Below are positions 1 to 7,806 of a DNA stretch of 64,000 nucleotides, one piece after another (the stretch's first letter is position 1; each line of letters begins with the position of its first letter). This DNA is from Massilia soli (GTDB lineage Bacteria > Pseudomonadota > Gammaproteobacteria > Burkholderiales > Burkholderiaceae_D). Location of the stretch: positions 1 through 64,000 of the forward strand of contig NZ_JAFBIL020000004.1 in the NCBI RefSeq assembly GCF_016809835.1, written 5' to 3'. The notes under the pieces are model-generated. The model saw only the letters and a program-made list of their open reading frames with translations. It was not told the DNA's origin and did not search any database. The position numbers were made by a program, and so were the translations under genes.

Positions 1-514
1 ACCGTCGCTCCCGCGAAGGCGGGAGCCGATACGGCTTGGTGATGCAGGCGTGAGATGGGTTCCCGCGTGCGCGGGAACGACGGCGGCTACCGCGGGAACG
101 ACTGCGGCTACTTCGGGACGCCACCGATCTAAGCAAACCGTCGCTCCCGCGAAGGCGGGAGCCGATACGGTTTGGTGATGCAGGCGTTATTGGTTCGTGA
201 TGCAGGCGTGAGATGGGTTCCCGCGTGCGCGGGAACGACGGCGGCTACCGCGGGAATGACTGCGGCTACTTCGGAGCGCCGCCGATCTAAGCGAACCGTC
301 GCTCCCGCGAAGGCGGGGGCCGATACGGCTTGGTGATGCAGGCGTGAGATGGGTTCCCGCGTGCGCGGGAACGACGGCGGCTACCGAGGGAACGACTGCG
401 GCTACTTCGGAGCGCCGCCGATCTAAGCACCGTCGCTCCCGCGAAGGCGGGAGCCGATACGGCTTGGTGATGCAGGCGTGAGATGGGTTCCCGCGTGCGC
501 GGGAACGACTACGG
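1..514. repeat. Tandem array of four ~134-158 bp units downstream of the helicase gene
   Basis: Four near-identical units begin at 1, 137, 295 and 429. Each holds an inverted pair of REP-like arms (CGCTCCCGCGAAGGCGGGAG and GGTTCCCGCGTGCGCGGGAAC) separated by a short spacer, then a segment GACTGCGGCTACTTCGG. Unit 2 is about 22 bp longer because a piece around GTGATGCAGGCGT is partly repeated. The tail of each unit nearly matches the last codons and stop of the adjacent helicase gene (about 501-530), so the unit probably arose by tandem duplication across the gene end plus a REP pair. The left end is cut by the window, so more copies may exist. Confidence 0.85.
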
Positions 515-1960
515 CTACTTCGGGATGCCGCCCAACAGCGCGGCCAGCTTCTGCTTGCCCGGCTTGATCGACGACGATGGCGTGTTCGAGGCAACCGGCG
601 CAGGCGCTGCGGCTGGTTCGTACGGCTTCAGGAACCAGGGATCGACCTTCTCGCGGCGCGGCATCGGCCCGCCCGGACGGCTGCCCGGACGCTCTGGGGC
701 GGAGCGACTTGCGCCGTCCGGCTCGCGGCGCGCGCGGCGTTCCGGCGCGGCGTCGCGCGCAGGACGCGCCGAACGCACGGCGAAACCTTCCAGGGTGCCG
801 CGGGTGACGGTTTGCTTGATCAGCTTCTCGATATCGGCCAGCAGGCGCTCGTCCTTGTCCGAGTACACCGACAGCGCATCGCCCGAGGCGCCGGCGCGGC
901 CGGTACGGCCAATCCGGTGCACATAGTCTTCGGCGTTGTATGGCAGGTCGAAGTTGATCACGCACGGCAGGTCGGTGATGTCGAGGCCGCGCGCGGCGAC
1001 GTCGGTGGCGACCAGTACTTCGATCTCGCTTTTCTTGAACGCTTCCAGCGCGGCCATGCGTTCCTGCTGCGTCTTGTCGCCGTGGATGGCGACGGCGTTG
1101 ATGCCGGCCTGCTCCAGGTGGCGCGCCAGGCGCGAGGCGCCGATCTTGGTGTTCGAGAACACGATGACTTGCTTCAGGTTGCGCTGGCGGATCAGGTGTT
1201 CGACCACGTCGCGCTTGGCGTCTTCGTCAACCTTGTAGACGATCTGGGTCACCTTGTCGGCCGTCGCGTTGCTGCGCGCGACTTCGATGATGACCGGGTT
1301 GGTCAGGAAGCTGTTGGCCAGGCGCTTGATCTCGGTCGAGAACGTGGCCGAGAACATCAGGTTCTGGCGCTGCTTCGGCAGCATGTTGATGATGCGCTGC
1401 AGGTCGGGCAGGAAGCCCATGTCGAGCATGCGGTCGGCTTCGTCCATGACCAGGATCTGGACCTGGCCGAGGCTGACGTTCTTCTGTTCGACGTGGTCCA
1501 GCAGGCGGCCCGGCGTGGCGATGACGATTTCAACGCCATTGCGCAGGATGACGGTCTGCGGCTTCATGTCCATGCCGCCGAACACCACGGTCGAACGCAG
1601 CGGCGTGTGGCGCGCGTAAGCCTTGACGTTTTCGGCGACCTGCACCGCCAGTTCGCGGGTCGGCACCAGCACCAGCGCGCGCACCGGGTGGCGCGCCGGC
1701 GACATGCTCGGGCTGGCGTGGGCCAGCAGCAGCTGGATGATCGGCAGCGAGAAGCCAGCGGTCTTGCCAGTGCCGGTCTGGGCCGCGCCCATCACGTCGC
1801 GGCCTTGCAGCACGATCGGAATCGCTTCGGCCTGGATCGGGGTCGGGTGTACGTACCCCTGGTCGGACAGTGCGCGCAGGATCTCCGGCGCCAGGCCAAA
1901 GTCGGCAAAACGCACGGTCGGCGCGCTATCGGGTGCTACGGTAATCGGTGTTTCAGACAT
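515..1960 (-). CDS. rhlE: DEAD-box ATP-dependent RNA helicase, RhlE type
   Basis: ATP-dependent RNA helicase, 481 residues, cytoplasmic. Helicases of this type act in ribosome assembly and RNA turnover. Visible in order: the Q motif (FADFGLAPEIL, then PTPIQ), Walker A AQTGTGKT, PTRELA, the DEAD box in VMDEADRMLDMGF, SAT (MFSATFS), and motif VI HRIGRTGRAG. The tail after about residue 390 is basic and low-complexity and ends in GKQKLAALLGGIPK, as in beta-proteobacterial RhlE. An upstream in-frame extension exists, but the ATG at 1960 follows an AAGAGAAC-like ribosome binding site and gives the expected MSETPIT start. The last codons lie in sequence related to the tandem array that follows. Family assignment is firm; RhlE versus another DEAD-box paralogue is likely rather than certain. 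Confidence 0.93.
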   Translation of the reverse strand: MSETPITVAPDSAPTVRFADFGLAPEILRALSDQGYVHPTPIQAEAIPIVLQGRDVMGAAQTGTGKTAGFSLPIIQLLLAHASPSMSPARHPVRALVLVPTRELAVQVAENVKAYARHTPLRSTVVFGGMDMKPQTVILRNGVEIVIATPGRLLDHVEQKNVSLGQVQILVMDEADRMLDMGFLPDLQRIINMLPKQRQNLMFSATFSTEIKRLANSFLTNPVIIEVARSNATADKVTQIVYKVDEDAKRDVVEHLIRQRNLKQVIVFSNTKIGASRLARHLEQAGINAVAIHGDKTQQERMAALEAFKKSEIEVLVATDVAARGLDITDLPCVINFDLPYNAEDYVHRIGRTGRAGASGDALSVYSDKDERLLADIEKLIKQTVTRGTLEGFAVRSARPARDAAPERRARREPDGASRSAPERPGSRPGGPMPRREKVDPWFLKPYEPAAAPAPVASNTPSSSIKPGKQKLAALLGGIPK

Positions 1961-2243
1961 AGTTCTCTTGTGCGATTGATGAAGGTGCTCTGCGTCCGGC
2001 AATGCGGCGGGCACTGCCCGGAATGAAGGCCAACGTGGGGAACTCCAGAGTGGGCGGGGACCTGGCCGCCGCCCATTGACGGGCCGGTGGCCGGCTTGCG
2101 TAGTGACACGATCGCGCCAGCTGTACAGGCGCTCGGACGTAGATACAATTGCAGCGCCCTAAACGATACCCTAATTCGCATCAACTGTATATCGAATCAT
2201 GTATTTTGAAAGAACACTTGCCTTAAGGATAACTATCGCCGGT

Positions 2244-2981
2244 TTAGCGTTTCCAGCCGCGATCGCGTGCCGCCGCCTCGGCGGCGGCGTCGAGCGTCTG
2301 GCCCGACATGCGCTGGTCGATCGCGTCGAGCACCAGCGGCGGCATCGCGCTGCTGGCCTGGCGATAGTCGCCGCCCGGGCCGGCGGGCGCCTGCGCCATG
2401 ACCGGCACCGCCCACTCGGCGCCGTTGCGGCAGGCCAGGCCGGCCGCCGCGCCCATCATGAAGCTGCGGCAGTAGCCGCCATCCTTCGCTTCGAAGCTGA
2501 CGCCGATTTTTACCGCGGCGCCGGGCGCGCCGGCGCCGGCCAGCTGGGTCGACAAGGCGTCGGCCAGGCCGCCCCGCGCCTGCAGCGCGCCGCCGGCACC
2601 GGCGACCAGCGGCGGCTGTTCCTGCAGCCCGAGCACGGCGGCGCCGCCGGCCAGCACGCCGACCATCAGGGCCGCGGCAATGCCGCCCCACTCGGCCCAC
2701 AGCCAGCGGCGCTTGTCCTGATCCGGTTCGATGCGCGGCGCCCGCGCCGTCTTGAGCTGGATGACCTTGCCCGAGCGGGCCGCGCTGGCCAGGCGCGGCG
2801 GCACCGGCTCGCTGGCAATCGGCGCAAATGCGGCAAACACGTTGTCGCGCATGGCGCTGTGCTGGCGCACCTTGGCCGCCAGCGTGGGGTCGGCGCGGAT
2901 GGCGCGCTCGACCGCGCCGCGGGTGGCAGGGTCGAGTTCGCCATCGGCGTAAGCCATCAGGGTTTCGTCGGAAAACTTCAT
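2244..2981 (-). CDS. Anti-sigma factor, single-pass membrane protein
   Basis: 245 residues. The N-terminus (DETLMAYADGELD) is the typical opening of transmembrane anti-sigma factors that hold an ECF sigma factor at the membrane, although no zinc-binding HxxxCxxC is seen. One hydrophobic stretch near residues 98-118 (GGIAAALMVGVLAGGAAVLG) is the membrane span; the C-terminal half is presumably periplasmic. The start ATG overlaps the stop of the upstream sigma gene by four bases (ATGA), implying translational coupling and a shared transcript. The specific signal is unknown. The role is inferred from both the N-terminal motif and the gene pairing. Confidence 0.85.
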   Translation of the reverse strand: MKFSDETLMAYADGELDPATRGAVERAIRADPTLAAKVRQHSAMRDNVFAAFAPIASEPVPPRLASAARSGKVIQLKTARAPRIEPDQDKRRWLWAEWGGIAAALMVGVLAGGAAVLGLQEQPPLVAGAGGALQARGGLADALSTQLAGAGAPGAAVKIGVSFEAKDGGYCRSFMMGAAAGLACRNGAEWAVPVMAQAPAGPGGDYRQASSAMPPLVLDAIDQRMSGQTLDAAAEAAARDRGWKR

Positions 2982-3484
2982 GATGCGTTCCTCGCTTGAT
3001 CGGATAACAAACCCTGCAAGGCTTCGCGTGCGCGCGCCAGCCGGCTCGTCAGGGTCCCCATCGGTACTTCCAGCACCTCCGCCGCCTCTTTGTAGGGCAG
3101 GCCGTCGACCAGCACCAGGCCGATCACGATACGGTGATCTTCCGACAGCAGGCTGATGGCCTTCTGGATCGCCATGCGCTGCTGGTGGGCTTCGGCAAAA
3201 TCGTCGCCGACGTGCTCGCCCGCTTCTTCCGGTGCGAACACGGCGTCGCGGCGGATGCGCGAGCGGACTTCGTCAATCCAGGCATTTTTCATGATCCGGA
3301 AGATCCAGCTGTCCAGCCGCGTGCCAGCTTCCCACTGCGCGCTGCGGTTCAGGGCGCGCTCGACCGCGATCTGCACCAGGTCGTCCGCATCGTCACGGTT
3401 GAAGGTGATGGTGCGCGCGAACCGGCGCAAGCGCGGCAGCAAGGCGGCAATCTGGGCAGGAAGCGGTGTGGCGGTAAAAGTCAT
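2978..3484 (-). CDS. ECF RNA polymerase sigma factor
   Basis: 168 residues, with the sigma-70 region 2 (FNRDDADDLVQIAVERAL, then DSWIFRIMKNAWIDEVR) and region 4 (LSEDHRIVIGLVLVDGLPY, then EVLEVPMGTLTSRLARARE) expected of an extracytoplasmic-function sigma factor. It directs polymerase to stress- or envelope-responsive promoters when released by the anti-sigma factor encoded immediately downstream. The gene is divergent from a secreted subtilisin-like protease, and a dyad at 3494-3539 lies in the shared control region, so autoregulation and control of the protease are plausible but not shown. Start ATG at 3484. Confidence 0.93.
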   Translation of the reverse strand: MTFTATPLPAQIAALLPRLRRFARTITFNRDDADDLVQIAVERALNRSAQWEAGTRLDSWIFRIMKNAWIDEVRSRIRRDAVFAPEEAGEHVGDDFAEAHQQRMAIQKAISLLSEDHRIVIGLVLVDGLPYKEAAEVLEVPMGTLTSRLARAREALQGLLSDQARNAS

Positions 3485-3493
3485 GGATAGCAG

Positions 3494-3539
3494 GTAAACG
3501 ATCCGGCTGGGGATTTTATTCCCTGTCCCGAACGTTTAC
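3494..3539. promoter_or_regulatory. Divergent dyad between sigma gene and protease gene
   Basis: GTAAACGATCCGG at 3494-3506 and its inverted partner CCCGAACGTTTAC at 3527-3539 match at 11 of 13 positions, with outer GTAAACG/CGTTTAC perfect. One arm points toward each of the two divergent genes. This could be a pair of ECF -35 elements or an operator. A TATATT hexamer follows at about 3562, in front of the protease. Seen in sequence; the function is inferred. Confidence 0.5.
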
Positions 3540-3578
3540 TGGTCAGGATCTCCGATTTCTCTATATTATCATCCGGCC

Positions 3579-4919
3579 ATGAAGCTCAAATATCCCTTCC
3601 GTGCGGCATCGACGACGTTAGCACTCACTCTTGCGCTGGGCGCTACCAGCGCAAGCGCCCAGTTGCGCGTACCCTCGCTGAACCTGGCCCTTCCCGACCG
3701 TCTCGGAGGGCTCGACACGCACGCCCTGCGCGGCCCCGGCGAACGGCTGCTCGGCGCGGCTGAGCTGGGCAATCTGGGGGAGGTGCGGCTCGGCCTGGTG
3801 GCGCGCCTGTTGCGCCAGCATCGCGATGCGCTCGAGGCCGATCCGCGCGGCGAGCCGGTCGTCAGGGGCGAGATTCTGGCGTTCTCGGCCAGCGCGGCCG
3901 GGCTGGCCGCCGCCCGCGCCGCTGGCATGCGGATGGTGCGCGAACAGTCGCTCGACCTGCTGGGCACGGTGACGGTACTGCTGGTGCCGGACGATGCCGA
4001 CCTTGCCGCGGCGCTGGAAAAACTGCGCGCCGCCGATCCGCACGGCGCCTACGATTTTAACCATATCTATACGGGCAGCTCGGCGCTGCCGCTTGGCAGT
4101 GGACTTGCCGGCGCGGCCCGTGAGGCTGAGCCGGACAGCAAAACCGCGCCGCCGCCCGGCACGGCCAGGGTCGGCCTGATCGACAGCGGTGTCGATGCCG
4201 GCCACCCCGTGTTTCGCGGCGCCAGCATCGCGCGCTGGGGCTGCGGCGGCGCTGCGCACCCTGCCCCGCACGGTACCGCCGTGGCCGCGCTGATGGTCGG
4301 GCACGCCGCGCCGTTTCGCGGCGTCGCTCCCGCAGCCCGGCTGTATGCCGCCGACATTTACTGCGACAGCGCCACCGGCGGATCGGCCGACAAGATTGCC
4401 GCCGCGCTCGCATGGTTGGCCAGCGAGCACGTTGGCGTCGTTAACATCAGCCTCGTCGGTCCTTCCAACATCTTGTTAGAGCGCGTGGTGACGGCGATGG
4501 TTCAGCGCGGCCATGTGCTGGTCGCCGCGGTCGGCAATGACGGGCCTGCCGCGCCGCCGCTGTACCCGGCCAGTTATCGCGGCGTGGTCGGCGTGAGCGG
4601 CGTCGACAAGCGCGGCCGTCCGCTGCCGGAAGCGGCGCGCGGGCCGCAAGTGATGTTTGCGGCGCCGGCCAACCAGATGGTCAGCGCCGCGACCGGCAGC
4701 CCACCATACCGCCCGGTGCGCGGCACCTCGTTTGCCGCGCCGATCGTGGCGGCACTGCTGGCGCCTGGCGTGCCCTCGCCATCGGCGGCGGCGGCGCGCG
4801 CGGCCATCGACGCGCTCACCCGGCAAGCGCGCGGCGACGCTGGCAATACGGTCAGCAACGAGACTGGCTATGGCATTGTCGGCATGGCGTACCGCAACGA
4901 TCCATCGGCGTTCCGATAA
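3579..4919 (+). CDS. Secreted S8 (subtilisin-like) serine protease
   Basis: 446 residues with a signal peptide (basic start, hydrophobic core, cleavage near SASA-Q at residue 27). The catalytic triad is visible: Asp202 in GLIDSGVD, His231 in PHGTAVAA, Ser384 in RGTSFAAP, with oxyanion Asn320 in AVGNDG. Residues 28-190 form an uncharacterised N-terminal region or propeptide before the catalytic domain. The product is expected in the periplasm or outside the cell. The gene is divergent from an ECF sigma/anti-sigma pair and followed by a low-complexity secreted protein, so envelope-stress-linked expression is plausible. No substrate can be inferred. Confidence 0.9.
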   Translation: MKLKYPFRAASTTLALTLALGATSASAQLRVPSLNLALPDRLGGLDTHALRGPGERLLGAAELGNLGEVRLGLVARLLRQHRDALEADPRGEPVVRGEILAFSASAAGLAAARAAGMRMVREQSLDLLGTVTVLLVPDDADLAAALEKLRAADPHGAYDFNHIYTGSSALPLGSGLAGAAREAEPDSKTAPPPGTARVGLIDSGVDAGHPVFRGASIARWGCGGAAHPAPHGTAVAALMVGHAAPFRGVAPAARLYAADIYCDSATGGSADKIAAALAWLASEHVGVVNISLVGPSNILLERVVTAMVQRGHVLVAAVGNDGPAAPPLYPASYRGVVGVSGVDKRGRPLPEAARGPQVMFAAPANQMVSAATGSPPYRPVRGTSFAAPIVAALLAPGVPSPSAAAARAAIDALTRQARGDAGNTVSNETGYGIVGMAYRNDPSAFR

Positions 4920-5021
4920 ATTTTTAAAAAAATTTCAGGATCGATGGAATAAACCGCTGAGCTCGACCGTTTTCCTTTCAACAGCCGCAGATTGTCTGCG
5001 GCGCCAACAAGGAGAACCACC

Positions 5022-5711
5022 ATGAAACCAGTCACCTTCCTGAAACAAGCTGTCCTCGTCCTGTCCATCGGCATGGCCTTTTCGGCACACGCGCAATTGC
5101 TGGGCCGCGGCGGCGCGCTGGGCAGTTCTGTCGGCGGCATGATCGGCGGCGCCGGCAACATTGGCGGCCAGGTCGGCGGCATGGGATCGATGGCCGAGCG
5201 CGGCCAGCTCGGCATGGCCCGCTCGGCGACGCAGCGCATCGATAGCGCCAGCACGGCAGGCAATCTGGCCGGCAGCGCATCGAAAGAAACCTCGGCGCAG
5301 GGGGCTGCCAGCGGCAGCGGCTCGGGCGGCCTGTTCGGGTGGTTCCGCGGCGGCAAAGAGAGCGCGGCACAGGCGGCACCGGCAATGCAGGATGCCGCAC
5401 GCGGCGCGCAGGGTTCGGCCAGCGGCAGCGGCTCCGGCAGCGCGAATGCAGCGCTCGGCCTTGATGGCGTCGGCAATGCCGCGCAGGGCATGCGCGCTGT
5501 GGCGGAACCGGTCGGCGCGGGCGTGCGCGAACAGGCCCGGACCACCCGCGGCTATGCCAGCGCCAGCGCGGCCACCGCGCGCGGCACGGCAGGCGCCAGT
5601 AGGCAGGCAGCGCTCAGCAGCGCTAGATCAGTGGATCTGCAGCCCTCGGCGAGCGTCGGCGCTGCCGCCAGCGGCAACGGCGCGGCCAACGCCAGCGGCG
5701 AGGCCAATTAA
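5022..5711 (+). CDS. Secreted Gly/Ala/Ser-rich low-complexity protein
   Basis: 229 residues, no family recognised. The start is fixed by a strong AAGGAGAACCACC ribosome binding site just before the ATG at 5022; the longer in-frame extension is unlikely. A signal peptide ends near AHAQ (residue 25). The mature part is dominated by Gly, Ala and Ser, with short patterns such as GSGSG and GSASGSGSGSA, and appears disordered. It follows the S8 protease gene by about 100 bp on the same strand and could be co-regulated or even a substrate, but nothing in the sequence proves this. Confidence 0.7.
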   Translation: MKPVTFLKQAVLVLSIGMAFSAHAQLLGRGGALGSSVGGMIGGAGNIGGQVGGMGSMAERGQLGMARSATQRIDSASTAGNLAGSASKETSAQGAASGSGSGGLFGWFRGGKESAAQAAPAMQDAARGAQGSASGSGSGSANAALGLDGVGNAAQGMRAVAEPVGAGVREQARTTRGYASASAATARGTAGASRQAALSSARSVDLQPSASVGAAASGNGAANASGEAN

Positions 5712-5776
5712 GCACGGGAAGGGTTTTGCGCAGCAGAGGGTCCGGCATGCCGGACCCTCGCGGGCGCACGCGGGAA

Positions 5777-6394
5777 TCAGGACGTGATCAAGCCATGCTC
5801 GTCGAGCATGTCGTGCAGTAGTTCCAGCCGGATCAGCGGGTTGTCCAATGTGAGCAGCATTTGCTTTTGCGAGGCCGGTAGCGGCAGCAGGTCGCACCAG
5901 CGGTTCGAGACCCAGCCGCAATCGTCCAGCTGGAATGGCGGCAACAGCGGCCAGCGGTCTTCGGGAATGTCGCCGAGCGACTCCAGCACCCGATCGAGCG
6001 CATCGGCGGCGCCCTGCAACTCGGATGGAATGGGAACAGCGTGATCGTTTTCGAGCAGCTCGACGTCGGCGGTCCACAGACCGTTTGGCTTGCGCTCGCT
6101 CGACACGATGTGGAAGCGCGCCGCGCCACGGCACATGACCTTGAGCAGGCCGGGGGTGGCTTCGAGCGTTTCCTGGACTGTGGCCAGCGTGCCCGCCTGT
6201 TCAAACTGCTCGTCGCTATCGGGCTTGCGTATCTCGCTGCCGTGCGTAAGCAGCACGACGCCGAATGGACTGCCGCTGTCGATGCACTTGCGCATCATGT
6301 CGAGGTAGCGCACCTCGAATACTTGCAGGGGCAATACACCGTCAGGAAACAGTACTGTTCCTAATGGAAACAAGGGAATGGAAAGAGTAGCCAT
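5777..6394 (-). CDS. LON peptidase substrate-binding (N-terminal) domain protein
   Basis: 205 residues. The protein opens with IPLFPLGTVLFPDGVLPLQV and continues RYLDMMRKC, the signature of the stand-alone Lon substrate-binding domain family (PF02190 type), without ATPase or protease domains. These proteins are cytoplasmic and of poorly known function, possibly substrate recognition or regulation of proteolysis. The ATG at 6394 (MATLSIPLFPLG) is preferred to the upstream start at 6421 because the conserved strand begins there. Confidence 0.85.
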   Translation of the reverse strand: MATLSIPLFPLGTVLFPDGVLPLQVFEVRYLDMMRKCIDSGSPFGVVLLTHGSEIRKPDSDEQFEQAGTLATVQETLEATPGLLKVMCRGAARFHIVSSERKPNGLWTADVELLENDHAVPIPSELQGAADALDRVLESLGDIPEDRWPLLPPFQLDDCGWVSNRWCDLLPLPASQKQMLLTLDNPLIRLELLHDMLDEHGLITS

Positions 6395-6446
6395 GCCCCA
6401 TGATGACAGAATCGCGCGCAACCCACGCGCACGATTCCTTCACGGC

Positions 6447-6626
6447 TCAAGGATCGATGACCGCGGCGCAGGCGTCAGTCGGCAAGGCTGCGGTCTTGCC
6501 CACCACCGGCACCATCTTGATGACCGCCGAGCCGATCCGGCATGGCGCAGCGAGCACGCCGCAGCCGCTGAGGACGGCTGGAAGCAGAAGCACTGCTGCC
6601 AGTTTAACAAGTGAACTCTTTTTCAT
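6447..6626 (-). CDS. Small lipoprotein, DUF6726-like
   Basis: 59 residues beginning MKKSSLVKLAAVLLLPAVLS with lipobox LSGC, so Cys22 is the likely lipidated residue. The rest (CRIGSAVIKMVPVVGK) resembles small beta-proteobacterial lipoproteins annotated as DUF6726. No role is known. The start ATG at 6626 sits inside a longer open frame; the signal-peptide layout decides it. Confidence 0.7.
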   Translation of the reverse strand: MKKSSLVKLAAVLLLPAVLSGCGVLAAPCRIGSAVIKMVPVVGKTAALPTDACAAVIDP

Positions 6627-6798
6627 GACGCCCTTTGCACCAATCCGGAAAAGCTCGATTGTATGAGGGCGCCCCGAATACCGACAAGCGTTTCCAGGTA
6701 ACAAAACGTGTATTTGCAACAGCGCGCGCGCCGCCGGCGATGGTGATACGATTCTGCGGAGCATGGCCGGGACGGTTCCCGCCACGATGGATGAATGA

Positions 6799-7167
6799 AT
6801 GATGAAACTAGCGCTGAACCTGATTGGCGGAATTGCCGTTGTGCTCGCCATCCTCGGCGTGTTTCTTCCACTGCTGCCGACCACACCATTCCTGCTGCTG
6901 GCGTCGGCATGTTTTGCACGCGGCTCGACCCGGCTGCATGCCTGGCTGATCAATAACCGGGTGTTCGGCGCCTACCTGCGCGATGTTGAACAAGGCCGCG
7001 GCATTCCGCTGCGCGGCAAGGTCGTGGCGCTGGCCATGCTGTGGGCGTCGATCGGCTATTCGGCGTTTGCCGTTGGCAGCATGGCGCTGGTTGCGCTGTT
7101 GATCAGCATTGCCGCCGGCGTTACGATCTATTTGTGCGCGTTCGTCCCTACCCTGCGTACCCGCTAG
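6799..7167 (+). CDS. YbaN/DUF454 family inner-membrane protein
   Basis: 122 residues with the DUF454 hallmark GVFLPLLPTTPFLLLASACF near residues 20-39, followed by FARGSTRLHAWL and two hydrophobic segments toward the C-terminus. YbaN-type proteins are small inner-membrane proteins of unknown function. Tandem ATG codons at 6799 and 6802 are both possible starts. The 3' end overlaps the convergent isomerase gene by four bases. Confidence 0.88.
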   Translation: MMKLALNLIGGIAVVLAILGVFLPLLPTTPFLLLASACFARGSTRLHAWLINNRVFGAYLRDVEQGRGIPLRGKVVALAMLWASIGYSAFAVGSMALVALLISIAAGVTIYLCAFVPTLRTR

Positions 7168-7757
7168 CGGCGCGTTGCGGCGAGGTCGAGCGCGTCGTCC
7201 AGGCGGTCATTCCCCCAGAACATCTCGTCGCCGACAAAGAACGTGGGGGCGCCAAACACGCCGCGCAGCCGGGCTTGTTCGGTCCGCTCACGCAGTTGCT
7301 GCTTGATCGCGTCGGCTTCGGCGGCGGCAATGATCGACGGGCCGTCCTGGCCGAGCGACGCCAGGATCGCGCCGAGCGCTGCGTGATCTTCCATGTCATG
7401 GTCTTCGACGAAATTGAGTTGCATCACTTGGCGAATGAATTCGCCCTGCCACGTCTGGCCGTCGGCCAAGGTGGCGATGCGCGCCGGCAGGATGCTGCGG
7501 CGCGGGAAGGTGGTCGGCTTGGTCCAGCCCAGCCGGTACTTGGCGCACTGGCGCTCCATGTCGGTCCAGACATAGGCGCCCTTGATCTTTTGGGTAACGA
7601 AGGGCGAGTTGTCCATGCCGAGCGACTTGAACACCGGTCCCAGCAGGAAAGGCCGCCAGCTGACGCCGACGCCGCGCTCGCGCGCGCACGCTTCAACCCG
7701 CATCACGCTGAGGTAGCTGTAGTTGCTGGCAAAGTCGAACCAGATGGCGATGTCCAT
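7164..7757 (-). CDS. 2-hydroxychromene-2-carboxylate isomerase-like, DsbA-fold protein
   Basis: 197 residues of the thioredoxin-fold HCCA isomerase/kappa-GST family: N-terminal IWFDFASNYSYLSVMRVE with a Ser in place of the DsbA CxxC, a helical insert, and C-terminal GVFGAPTFFVGDEMFWGNDR. Characterised members isomerise 2-hydroxychromene-2-carboxylate in naphthalene breakdown using glutathione; many chromosomal copies have unknown substrates. No aromatic degradation genes are nearby. The ATG at 7757 is preferred over 7793 because the fold begins at MDIAIWFDF. Confidence 0.88.
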   Translation of the reverse strand: MDIAIWFDFASNYSYLSVMRVEACARERGVGVSWRPFLLGPVFKSLGMDNSPFVTQKIKGAYVWTDMERQCAKYRLGWTKPTTFPRRSILPARIATLADGQTWQGEFIRQVMQLNFVEDHDMEDHAALGAILASLGQDGPSIIAAAEADAIKQQLRERTEQARLRGVFGAPTFFVGDEMFWGNDRLDDALDLAATRR

Positions 7758-7806
7758 GCTTTCTCCCTGGCGGCGCCGCGAGCGGAACCGCATGAATGTC
7801 CAGGAA

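Noticed and set aside
1-514. Possible CRISPR array
   Set aside because: The units are 134-158 bp, nearly identical throughout, with no alternation of short repeats and unique spacers, and no cas genes nearby.
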